Shown here in pieces: positions 33,479-40,741 of a DNA stretch of 40,741 bases. Origin of the DNA: Halobacteriales archaeon QS_4_62_28 (lineage in GTDB: Archaea > Halobacteriota > Halobacteria > Halobacteriales > Haloarculaceae); the NCBI GenBank assembly GCA_003021685.1, contig PXRO01000025.1, forward strand, positions 1-40,741. The letters are read 5' to 3'. Below the pieces are notes generated by a model. The model did no database searches and was not told the origin of the DNA. It was given only the letters and a program-made list of their open reading frames with translations. Position numbers and translations under genes: made by a program. How positions within the stretch are numbered: the stretch's first letter is position 1; each line of letters begins with the position of its first letter.

Positions 33479-34459
33479 ATGGAGTACACCTACCTCGGAA
33501 ACACCGGACTGGAAGTGTCCCGCCTCTGTCTCGGCTGTATGAACTTCGGGAGCGAACAGCCATGGATGGTGCACGACCACGACGAGGCGCTCGACGTGAT
33601 CGAGACGGCACTCGATCACGGCATCACATTCTTCGACACGGCAAACGTCTACTCGAACGGCGAGAGCGAGGAGATTCTGGGGACGGCACTCGCCGAGCGG
33701 GACCGTTCGGAACTCGTCGTTGCGACGAAAGTATACTTTCCGATGCACGACGGGCCGAACGGACAGGGGTTGTCGCGAAAACACGTCCTCGACCAGGCAC
33801 AGGCGAGTCTGGACCGTCTCGATACCGACTACATCGACCTCTACCAGATCCATCGCTGGGACGAGCACACGCCCATCGAGGAGACGCTGTCGGCGCTCGA
33901 CTCGTTGATCGAGGAGGGCGTCGTCCGTTACGTCGGCGCGAGTTCGATGTCGGCCTGGAAACTGATGATGGCGCTTCACGAGGCCGAGGTCAACAACTAC
34001 GAGCGGTTCGTCTCGATGCAGTGTGAGTACAACCTCGTCGACCGCCACGAGGAGGCGAACGTGCTGCCACTCTGTGCGGACCAGGACATCGGTGTCATCC
34101 CGTGGTCGCCACTGGCCGGTGGGTTCCTCGCAGGCAAGTACGAACGCGGGAAAGACCCGGAGGACGGCCGAGCAGTCACAGACGAGTTCATGGAAAAGCG
34201 ATTCACCGACGAGAACTGGGACGTGCTCGACGTGGTGCGGGAACTCGCCGAAGCGAAGGATGCGACGCCGGCACAGGTGTCGCTCGCATGGTTGTTACAC
34301 AAGGACCTCGTCGATGCACCCCTCATCGGGCCGCGCACGACCGAGCATCTCGAAGACAATGTCGGTGCTATCGAGGTCGAACTGACAGACGACGAAATCG
34401 AACGGCTGGAAGCGCCGATCAGCCCCGTCTGGAACCCGGCAATCGGCGACGTGGAGTGA
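33479..34459 (+). CDS. Aldo-keto reductase
   Basis: A 326-residue (alpha/beta)8-barrel NADPH-dependent oxidoreductase. The catalytic tetrad is D53 and Y58 in FFDTANVYSNG, K84 in VATKVYFPM, and H125 in YQIHRWDEHTP. The opening MEYTYLGNTGLEVSRLCLGCMNFG and the C-terminal GPRTTEHLEDNV cofactor segment fit the AKR families that include YajO- and Tas-like proteins. The substrate is unknown. The ATG at 33479 follows the family start; the frame is open antisense to pyrG but without similarity. It appears transcribed alone, downstream of a tandem palindromic repeat. Confidence 0.92.
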   Translation: MEYTYLGNTGLEVSRLCLGCMNFGSEQPWMVHDHDEALDVIETALDHGITFFDTANVYSNGESEEILGTALAERDRSELVVATKVYFPMHDGPNGQGLSRKHVLDQAQASLDRLDTDYIDLYQIHRWDEHTPIEETLSALDSLIEEGVVRYVGASSMSAWKLMMALHEAEVNNYERFVSMQCEYNLVDRHEEANVLPLCADQDIGVIPWSPLAGGFLAGKYERGKDPEDGRAVTDEFMEKRFTDENWDVLDVVRELAEAKDATPAQVSLAWLLHKDLVDAPLIGPRTTEHLEDNVGAIEVELTDDEIERLEAPISPVWNPAIGDVE

Positions 34460-34664
34460 GAGAGTCCCCGACAGTCGTCCCGGTCTGCTGGTCCTGCCCG
34501 ACGAAGTGGTGATCGGTGGGCAGGCCACGACGACCCGCTCGGCGTCGCGACTACCGTCCAGCACCCCGCGAACGTCCCGTACCCCGGAATCCGGGCACGT
34601 TTCGCGTTGTATCACGTGACGCGCGGATATAAGAATTTTAAGTCACGGAGCACCAACGTGGAAC

Positions 34665-35537
34665 ATGGGAATCCTCTCACGTGCGTCCTACGTCATCCGG
34701 TCGAAGATAAACGCGGTCCTCAGCAGTGCCGAGGACCCAAACGAGACGCTCGATTACTCCTACGAGCAACTCCGTGACGAACTGCAGGATGTCAAGGAAG
34801 GAATCGCGGATCTGACGACACAGAAAAAACGCCTCGAAATCCAGAAACGCCGCCTCAGGGAGAACGTCGAGAAGCACAACGGGCAGGCCCGCCAGGCCAT
34901 GGAGCAAGACCGGGAAGACCTCGCCCGGAGAGCGCTCGAAAAGAAAAAGCAGAAAATGAACCAGCTAGAGCAACTGGATAGCCAGATCCAGCAACTCCAG
35001 TCCCAGCAGGACTCGCTGGTCGAGCAGAAAGACGAACTCCAGCAGCGCATCGAGCAGTTCAAGACCAAGAAAGAGACGATGAAGGCCCGCTACGAAGCCG
35101 CCGAGGCCTCCAAGCGCGTCAACGAGGCGATGACCGGGGCCGGCGACGAGATGGAAGACGTGGGCCGTGCAATCGAACGCGCCGAAGAGCGCACCGAGAA
35201 GATGGAGGCCCGCTCGCAGGCAATGGACGAACTCCAGGAGGAAGGCGTCTTCGAGGACGCGCTCAGCGACAAGGACTCGCTGGAACGCGAACTCGACGAA
35301 ATCCAGAGCGAGGGCGAGGTCGACGCCGAACTGGAAACGCTGAAATCGGAGATGGGGAAAGGCGAGACATCGACAGAGGGTGAAGAGAGCGAATCGACGA
35401 CCGATGTCTCCACGGAGGACCTCGAAGCCGAACTCGCAGGCAACGAGAACGGCGACGCCGACGTCGAGACGCCGGACGTCTCTGACAGCGAAGTCGAAAG
35501 CGAACTCGAAGATCTCAAAGAGGACGAGCAGTCCTGA
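34665..35537 (+). CDS. PspA/IM30 family protein
   Basis: A 290-residue peripheral membrane protein of the ESCRT-III-like PspA/Vipp1 family. It starts MGILSRASYVIRSKINAVLSSAEDP, typical of the family's membrane-binding helix. A long coiled coil follows (about 28-200, with many Gln/Lys/Glu heptads such as KKQKMNQLEQLDSQIQQLQSQQ). The acidic C-terminal ~75 residues are a haloarchaeal feature. It probably stabilises the membrane under stress. TTTTAA sits about 25-30 bases before the ATG. A membrane protein gene follows 92 bases later. Confidence 0.92.
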   Translation: MGILSRASYVIRSKINAVLSSAEDPNETLDYSYEQLRDELQDVKEGIADLTTQKKRLEIQKRRLRENVEKHNGQARQAMEQDREDLARRALEKKKQKMNQLEQLDSQIQQLQSQQDSLVEQKDELQQRIEQFKTKKETMKARYEAAEASKRVNEAMTGAGDEMEDVGRAIERAEERTEKMEARSQAMDELQEEGVFEDALSDKDSLERELDEIQSEGEVDAELETLKSEMGKGETSTEGEESESTTDVSTEDLEAELAGNENGDADVETPDVSDSEVESELEDLKEDEQS

Positions 35538-35629
35538 TCGGAGACTCCAGCAGACGGCCGCTCTTTTCTGGTCCGACGCCGGCACATCGTCGGGCATCTA
35601 TTACAATGTCGTAGTGCGTATCCCGCAAC

Positions 35630-36667
35630 ATGTCGCGTTCGAACGACGAGACCGGTGCCAGCACGATGCGCGAGCGGGCATCAGCGAGTCGGTGGAAGCT
35701 CTGGGTGTTACTCGAGGCAGACCGGCGCGTGCTAGCCGCTATAACACTCGTGGGCGTCTTTCTTGCTCTGGTCTGGCTGAGCGAACTCGCGCCGACGGAA
35801 CTCAGGGGAACGATGACCAGCAAAGACCCCGTCGAAACGCTTTTTCAGGCGCTGGTGACCGCAATCATCACCGGTGTCACGCTCGTCGTGACGCTGGCAC
35901 AGCTCGTGCTCTCACAGGAACTCGGGGCGGTCGGTGATCAGGAGGACCGCATGGACGGCGCGATGTCGTTCCGCCGGAGCGTCGAGTCCGTCATCGAAGC
36001 CGACGTGAGTCCACCCGATCCGGCAAGTTTCCTCCAGTCGCTCGTCGAGGCCGCTGGCCAGCAGGCAGCGACGCTTTCCACGCTCGCGACTGAGCGCCGC
36101 GACGACCGCCTCAGAGAGTATGCCGAGGAACTCACAGCCGACGCCGACGCTGTCAGTGAGGACATAGAGGACGCCCAGTTCGGCACGTTCGAAGTCCTGT
36201 CCGCTGCACTGGACTTCAACTACGCCGGCAAAATATACGAAGCACGCCGACTCGGGGCGGCCCAGCAGGACGGAGGTGACAGCGACGTTCGGGAGATACT
36301 CGACGATCTCGTCGAGATACTCACTCACTTCGGGCCCGCCCGCGAACACATCAAGACGCTCTATTTCCAGTGGGAACTCATCAACCTCTCGCGAGCGATT
36401 GCTTACGCTGCCGTCCCGGCGCTGGTCGTCTCGATTGGGATGATTATCTACGGCGACAACCCGGCCGTCGTCCAGGGGGCGTTTCTCGGGATCGACACGC
36501 TGGTGTGGCTGGTCAGCGCGGCGACTACGATTGCAGTCCTCCCCTTCGTCCTTTTGCTGGTCTACATTCTGCGGATCGTCACCGTCGCCAAGCGAACGCT
36601 TGCCATCGGCCCGCTGGTGTTGCGCGACACTGTCAGGTCTGGCGAGAGCGGCCAAGACGGCGAATGA
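35630..36667 (+). CDS. Haloarchaeal membrane protein of unknown function
   Basis: A 345-residue integral membrane protein. Hydrophobic helices lie at about 34-52, 72-92, 255-275 and 285-325. Between the first and second pairs is a ~150-residue soluble, acidic and helical domain (for example ATERRDDRLREYAEELTADADAVSEDIEDA). I do not recognise a named family. The ATG at 35630 has a TATTAC element about 26-31 bases upstream. It is co-directional with pspA and could partner it at the membrane, which is speculative. It ends 14 bases from the convergent thrS. Confidence 0.75.
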   Translation: MSRSNDETGASTMRERASASRWKLWVLLEADRRVLAAITLVGVFLALVWLSELAPTELRGTMTSKDPVETLFQALVTAIITGVTLVVTLAQLVLSQELGAVGDQEDRMDGAMSFRRSVESVIEADVSPPDPASFLQSLVEAAGQQAATLSTLATERRDDRLREYAEELTADADAVSEDIEDAQFGTFEVLSAALDFNYAGKIYEARRLGAAQQDGGDSDVREILDDLVEILTHFGPAREHIKTLYFQWELINLSRAIAYAAVPALVVSIGMIIYGDNPAVVQGAFLGIDTLVWLVSAATTIAVLPFVLLLVYILRIVTVAKRTLAIGPLVLRDTVRSGESGQDGE

Positions 36668-36681
36668 AAACGTGCGAGAGG

Positions 36682-38610
36682 CTACTGGCCGACGAGAAAG
36701 GTCACGGCGGTGCGCTTCTGTTCGACCTCGCGTTCGAGGTGTTCGCGGAAGTCGACCAGCGAGACCTCCTTTTCCTCGCGTTCCTTGCGGTCGCGCACGG
36801 AGATCATCTCTTCGTCCTCCTCGTCGTCACCGATCACCATCATGTAGGGGACCTTGTCGTCGTGGGCCTGCTGGATCTTCTTGCCGACGGTCCACGAGCG
36901 GTCCTCGATCTCGACACGGAAGTCGGAGAGTTCGGCTCGTAGCTGCTTGCAGTAGGGGATGTTGTCGTCCGAGACGGGGAGGATGCGGACCTGCTCGGGC
37001 GCGAGCCACGGCGGGAAGTCGCCGTTGAAGTGTTCGATGAGGACCATGAAGAAGCGCTCGTAGCTACCGTACAGCGCGCGGTGGATCATCACCGGGCGGT
37101 GGTCCTCGTTGTCCTCGCCCGTGTAGGTCAGGTCGAACCGCTCGGGCATGTTGAAATCTAGCTGGACCGTCGGGCCGTCCCAGTGGCGACCGAGTGCGTC
37201 CTTGAAGGCGAAGTCGATCTTCGGGCCATAGAAGGCACCGTCGCCCTCCTCAACGACGTAGTCGATGTCCTCGGATTCCAGCACCGCTTCGAGCTGTGAT
37301 TCGGCCTTCTCCCAGATCTCGTCGCCGCCGACCGACTTCTCGGGCCGGGTGGCAAACTGGACCGTGTAGTCCAGGCTGAAGGTATCGAGGATGTCGAGGA
37401 TGATATCCATGATCGCAAGCACCTCGTCCTCGATCTGGTCCGGACGGACGAACAGGTGGCCGTCGTCGATGGTGAAGGCCCAGGTCCGGGAGAGTCCGGA
37501 GAGTTCGCCCCGCTGTTCCTTGCGGTACACCTTGCCGTCCTCGAAATAGCGGATCGGCAGGTCCCGGTAGGACCAGGACTTCTGCTCGAAGATAGTCGCG
37601 TGACCCGGGCAGTTCATCGGCTTGAGGCCGTACTCCTCGTCGTTGACCTCCAGCAGGAACATGTCGTCGACGTAGTTCTCGTAGTGGCCCGACTTCTTCC
37701 ACAGTTCCGTCCGGAAGACGTGGGGGGTCTCGACCTCGTCGTAGCCCGCCTCGCGGTTCAGGCCGGCGACGTAGTCGGAGAGTTCGTTGAGAACCGTTTT
37801 GCCGTTGGGTTCATACAGGGGCAGGCCGGGACCCGTCGTCTGGTCGATGGAGAACAGGTCCATCTCCTGGCCGATCTTGCGGTGGTCGCGTTCCTTGGCC
37901 TTCCGGCGGCGTTCGAGGAACTCGTCGAGTTCGTCCTCGCTGGGGAAGGCGGTGCCGTACACGCGGGTGAGCGTGTCCTCGTCCTCGTCGCCGCGCCAGT
38001 AGGAGGCCGAAATCTCCAGCAGCGCGAAGCCGCCGATTTCGCCGGTCGACTCGACGTGAGGTCCCTGACAGAGGTCGTAGAACTCGCCCTGTTCGTAGAA
38101 GGAAACCGGATCCTCGCCCGCTGCTTCGGTTTCGAGGATCTCCTGTTTGTACGGGTTGTCCTCGTAGCGTTCGACGGCCTCCTCGCGGTCGAGCATGACG
38201 CGTTCGATGGAGAGGTCCGACTCGATGCACTCCTCGGCCTCCGCTTCGATTGCGTCGAGGTCGTCCTCGTCGAGGTCGACGCCTGTCACGTCGTAGTAAA
38301 ACCCGTCGTCGGTCCACGGTCCCAGTGTGAGCCTCGCGTCAGGGTACAGTCGCTGGAGCGCCTGTGCGAAGACGTGTGCTGCCGAGTGGCGAAGCACGTC
38401 GACGTACTCCGCCGAGCCGTCTGTGACGATTTCCAGTGTCACGTCCTCGTGGAGCGGCGTGTGTTTGTCGACGAGTTCGCCGTTGACGACGCCGGCGACC
38501 GTGTCCTGGCCGAGGCCGGGGCCGATCTCGTAGGCGACGTCTTCGACGGTGGCTCCGTCTTCGAGTTCGAGCGTGGAGCCATCCGGCAGCGTGACCGTGA
38601 CCGTGCTCAT
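36682..38610 (-). CDS. thrS: Threonine--tRNA ligase
   Basis: A class II synthetase that charges tRNA-Thr. The protein is 642 residues, with the bacterial-type layout used by haloarchaea: TGS domain (about 1-62, [19 protein letters not shown]), the N2 editing domain with [11 protein letters not shown] and the [10 protein letters not shown] segment, a catalytic domain with the zinc-binding C334 in MNCPGH, motif 2 near [24 protein letters not shown], motif 3 ending in [15 protein letters not shown], and the anticodon-binding domain from about 540. The ATG at 38610 is chosen from the TGS start; ACACTTATC lies about 27-35 bases upstream. It is transcribed alone. Confidence 0.97.
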   Translation of the reverse strand: MSTVTVTLPDGSTLELEDGATVEDVAYEIGPGLGQDTVAGVVNGELVDKHTPLHEDVTLEIVTDGSAEYVDVLRHSAAHVFAQALQRLYPDARLTLGPWTDDGFYYDVTGVDLDEDDLDAIEAEAEECIESDLSIERVMLDREEAVERYEDNPYKQEILETEAAGEDPVSFYEQGEFYDLCQGPHVESTGEIGGFALLEISASYWRGDEDEDTLTRVYGTAFPSEDELDEFLERRRKAKERDHRKIGQEMDLFSIDQTTGPGLPLYEPNGKTVLNELSDYVAGLNREAGYDEVETPHVFRTELWKKSGHYENYVDDMFLLEVNDEEYGLKPMNCPGHATIFEQKSWSYRDLPIRYFEDGKVYRKEQRGELSGLSRTWAFTIDDGHLFVRPDQIEDEVLAIMDIILDILDTFSLDYTVQFATRPEKSVGGDEIWEKAESQLEAVLESEDIDYVVEEGDGAFYGPKIDFAFKDALGRHWDGPTVQLDFNMPERFDLTYTGEDNEDHRPVMIHRALYGSYERFFMVLIEHFNGDFPPWLAPEQVRILPVSDDNIPYCKQLRAELSDFRVEIEDRSWTVGKKIQQAHDDKVPYMMVIGDDEEDEEMISVRDRKEREEKEVSLVDFREHLEREVEQKRTAVTFLVGQ

Positions 38611-38916
38611 GCAGGGCACAAATCGACACGTCGGGATAAGTGTATTGAGACGAAACGACTGGACCCGGCGACACGTCGGCGACCGCCGGCTGATTGTCCG
38701 GTGATCTGATAGTGCGCATGCCAGAGAGTCCACGAACAAGACGTTTCTCCGGCCGTTTCAGGATCGAGTGATAGGGGTCGTTGTAAGCCATTACCGGGTC
38801 GGTCGCAGGCTGTCGTGTGATCGATCCCGCAGAGGCTGTCACTGTTGCATGATATTCGCGACCCCGGGGTCACACCATCCGTGACAGACGGACAGCCGAC
38901 AGTACAACAGTCACCG
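38611..38916. other. 306-base gap between thrS and the GH28 gene
   Basis: It holds the thrS promoter at its left edge and a perfect 12-bp palindrome GACCCCGGGGTC (38860-38871), which might act as a hairpin beyond the end of the GH28 gene. I see no convincing ORF or RNA gene. Confidence 0.45.
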
Positions 38917-40404
38917 TCAGTCGATTTCGACGGCCGTTGCGGCCGCGTCGGTGACGTTGTCCGCGACCGTGATTCCATTGACGCCGTCAGACGCGAGAAA
39001 GAGATCCGTTCCGGGGTCGGCGATACACTGCCGGACGATAGCCCGCTCGCCGTTGGACAGCGCAACGGCCGCCCCCGAACCGGCCTGCCGGCCGCGAAAC
39101 CCGTCGATCAGCAGGTCGGTGAACCCCTCGGATTCTATCGCGTGTGTGTGATATGGGAGCGTCTCGTCCCACTCGATGGTGACGTTCTCGAGTTCGGCGC
39201 GCTCGACGCCACGGAGATATATCGCCGGGAGGTCGCGCTCGTGGATTTCGCCCACGACCGCTCCGGGGCGCAGGTCGATCTCGTTTCGCCCGCTACTGTG
39301 GTCGCCCGCCGTGACGCGGTGGGTGAGGCCGTCGAACCTGAGGTTCCGGATCGGCTCGGCCGGGTCAGCGTGGACGATGATAGAGCCTTCCCCCACGATG
39401 TCTACGTTCGAGAACCGCACGTCCTGTACCGTGCCGAGGTCGGTGTCTGCGGTCCGTGGCAGGGACGTGATCGAGATCGGTTCGGCGACGCCCCACCAGT
39501 TGCCAGTGTGATGGCGCGTCTCGACGCTGATGTCGCTGAAATAGACGCCCTCAATGACCCCTGCGTCCCGGTTCTGGATGCCGAGCCCGCGGTTCGACCC
39601 GTAGACGACGCAGTTCGAGAACTGGCAGTTCCGGATGTCGTGTTCGCTTTCCGAACCGAGTTTGATACCGCAGGACCGCGACTGAAGCGTACAGTTGGTC
39701 ACGGTGACCTGCTCGCACGGGCGAGCCTCGGGATAGTCGCCGGTGGTCTTGACACAGATGGCGTCGTCGCCGGCTGTCACGGTACAGTCCGAAATACGGA
39801 CGTTCCGGGACATATCGGGATTGATGCCGTCACTGTTCGGGATTCGGAGGTCGTTGTGGACATCGACGCCGCGAACGTGGACTCCGTCACAGCACAGCAG
39901 ATGGACCGTCCAGTGAGGGGAGTCGCGGATACAGACGTCCCGAATCTCGACGTTCGAACACCGGTAGAACAGGAGCGCGCAGTCGGGCCGGTCGGGGTCG
40001 GGGAACAGCGGACCATCGGGGCTCCGGTCGCGGGGGGCGGGACCGGCGTGACCGGGACGCGGGTCGATGACCGCGTCCTCGTCGACGAACGCCAGCCCGT
40101 TGCAGTCGAGCGTTCCACGTCCGGTGATCGCGACGTTCTCGGCGTCGACGGCACCGACGAGCACGGGGTGTGGCACTCCGTCGGCGACGTAGTCGTCAGG
40201 GTCGGAAGAGCCCCGAACTGTCGCGCCGCCCGCGAGATGGAGTCGAACGCCACTACGAAGCATGATTGTCCCGGTGCGGTACTCGCCGGGCGGGATGCGT
40301 ACGACGCCACCGCCGTCGGCTCCGCAGGCGTCGACCGCCGCCTGGATAGCGTCGGTCGCGGTCTCTCCGGTACCTGTCGCTCCGTGGTCGCAGACGTTCT
40401 CCAT
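38917..40404 (-). CDS. Glycoside hydrolase family 28 (polygalacturonase-like)
   Basis: A 495-residue right-handed beta-helix enzyme. The GH28 catalytic aspartates are visible as D192 in PNSDGINPD and D213/D214 in AGDDAICVK, followed by GIKLGSESEHDIRN. The usual RIK-type motif reads RGLGIQ (272-277), so its Lys is replaced. There is no signal peptide or Tat motif, so it should act inside the cell, perhaps on imported galacturonide or rhamnogalacturonide fragments; the substrate is not known. Repeated short strands with many Asn/Asp fit a beta-helix. TTAATAA lies about 25 bases before the ATG. No other sugar genes are nearby in the window. Confidence 0.88.
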   Translation of the reverse strand: MENVCDHGATGTGETATDAIQAAVDACGADGGGVVRIPPGEYRTGTIMLRSGVRLHLAGGATVRGSSDPDDYVADGVPHPVLVGAVDAENVAITGRGTLDCNGLAFVDEDAVIDPRPGHAGPAPRDRSPDGPLFPDPDRPDCALLFYRCSNVEIRDVCIRDSPHWTVHLLCCDGVHVRGVDVHNDLRIPNSDGINPDMSRNVRISDCTVTAGDDAICVKTTGDYPEARPCEQVTVTNCTLQSRSCGIKLGSESEHDIRNCQFSNCVVYGSNRGLGIQNRDAGVIEGVYFSDISVETRHHTGNWWGVAEPISITSLPRTADTDLGTVQDVRFSNVDIVGEGSIIVHADPAEPIRNLRFDGLTHRVTAGDHSSGRNEIDLRPGAVVGEIHERDLPAIYLRGVERAELENVTIEWDETLPYHTHAIESEGFTDLLIDGFRGRQAGSGAAVALSNGERAIVRQCIADPGTDLFLASDGVNGITVADNVTDAAATAVEID

Positions 40405-40476
40405 ACTCGGGGTCGTTCGGGGCCGTTATTAACAGTTGGTGCGCCGGGGCGGTACTGTTCAGAGAAGAGACCGAGA

Positions 40477-40741
40477 AAAACGCTTACAAAGCACTGAAAG
40501 CCCTCGTACAGTTGCAGTCCCGGGACCCACGCTGCGCTCCAGTAGGTGCTTGCGGGGTCCGGGTTCCCGCAACTGCACTCGCCCTTTCATCCGCCAGGAT
40601 TCAGCCGGTGAACCAACCGATGCCTGGTGGATGAAAGGGCGAGCGGCGGTCGGTCCCTCCCGGGCGACGCCAAGCACCGCAGCCGAAGGCGAGGAGCGTG
40701 GTTCGAAAGACCGGAGGTCTTTCGTCATCACGAGAGAGCTG
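40477..40741. repeat. Second copy of the structured element family, cut by the window end
   Basis: The first 40 bases (40481-40520) match the inverted right end of the 17867-18080 element at 37 of 40 positions. Beyond that, helices CAGTTGC/GCAACTG (40509-40515/40569-40575), a 21-bp arm pair with one mismatch (40578-40598/40623-40643) and CGAAAGACC-GGA-GGTCTTTCG (40704-40724) are seen. The last hairpin is flanked by the same GTGGTTCGAAA and TCGTCATCACG blocks as the 15308 cloverleaf, reversed. CTTACAAA (40483-40490) resembles a TATA box. The other end is outside the window. Confidence 0.65.

Noticed and set aside
34295..34615. 106-codon minus-strand ORF
   Set aside because: Half of it is antisense to the aldo-keto reductase and I see no promoter or family similarity; the 34460-34664 spacer otherwise holds only the pspA promoter.
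40477..40741. RNase P RNA or SRP RNA
   Set aside because: The conserved motifs I would expect (such as the GAGGAAAGTCC-like region of RNase P or the SRP helix 8 loop) are not visible.
1..40741. tRNA or rRNA genes
   Set aside because: I looked for tRNA B-box-like GGTTCAAATCC signals and rRNA blocks and found none with a fitting cloverleaf.

Overview
The window reads as chromosomal DNA of a halophilic archaeon (class Halobacteria). The evidence is high GC content, strongly acidic proteins, several families known only or mainly from haloarchaea (DUF6293, DUF6149, DUF5815, DUF7124, DUF7126), and many genes with a TATA-like box about 26-30 bases before the start codon, as expected for leaderless transcripts. 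A member of Haloarculaceae is a reasonable guess, but it is only inference. The window holds 36 protein genes I consider real, four doubtful small ORFs, and no tRNA or rRNA gene that I can see. Most genes are housekeeping.

Layout. 1-6.9 kb: the 3' part of a CARF-like/winged-helix regulator, a possible valine-rich leader peptide before valS, a FilR1-like regulator with an elaborate operator, a DMT exporter behind a tiny ORF carrying a perfect Shine-Dalgarno match, and a DUF1405 membrane protein. 7.1-10.2 kb: pdxS with a DCC thiol oxidoreductase, mscS and a small membrane protein. 10.3-15.3 kb: thrB, two FAD oxidoreductases, DUF6149 and DUF7124. 15.3-18.9 kb: a cloverleaf-like palindrome, SpoIIM and Yip1 family membrane proteins, DUF5815, a tiny winged-helix protein behind a palindrome-packed control region, a 214-bp inverted-repeat element, and an AIM24 protein. 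19-24.2 kb: carB and carA facing each other tail to tail, an Lrp regulator divergent from carA, and a 59-bp tandem repeat that copies the end of the lrp gene. 24.2-28.7 kb: PHP phosphoesterase and lipid kinase genes sharing one bidirectional promoter, an idi-like Nudix gene, small proteins, moaB and an MBL hydrolase. 28.8-34.5 kb: a Tat-exported propeller protein, the DUF7126-guaAb-pyrG cluster, a tandem palindromic repeat and an aldo-keto reductase. 34.6-40.7 kb: PspA, a membrane protein, thrS, a GH28 enzyme, and a truncated second copy of the 214-bp element family.

How the genes work together. Nucleotide synthesis is the clearest theme: carA, carB and pyrG (pyrimidines) and guaAb (GMP) all handle glutamine or ammonia nitrogen, and an Lrp regulator sits beside carA with a TTACGA-TTT-TCGTAA palindrome between them. 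Two aminoacyl-tRNA synthetases (valS, thrS), PLP synthesis (pdxS), threonine synthesis (thrB), isoprenoid metabolism (idi-like) and molybdopterin synthesis (moaB) complete the core set. Envelope and stress functions are represented by MscS, PspA, AIM24, SpoIIM and Yip1 family proteins.

The most unusual material is non-coding: structured repeats that share sequence blocks (15308-15384, 17867-18080, 40477-40741), with a hairpin whose arms differ between copies yet stay paired; two candidate upstream peptides (valS and the DMT exporter); and dense operators next to small regulators. All claims come from reading the sequence; no search was run.
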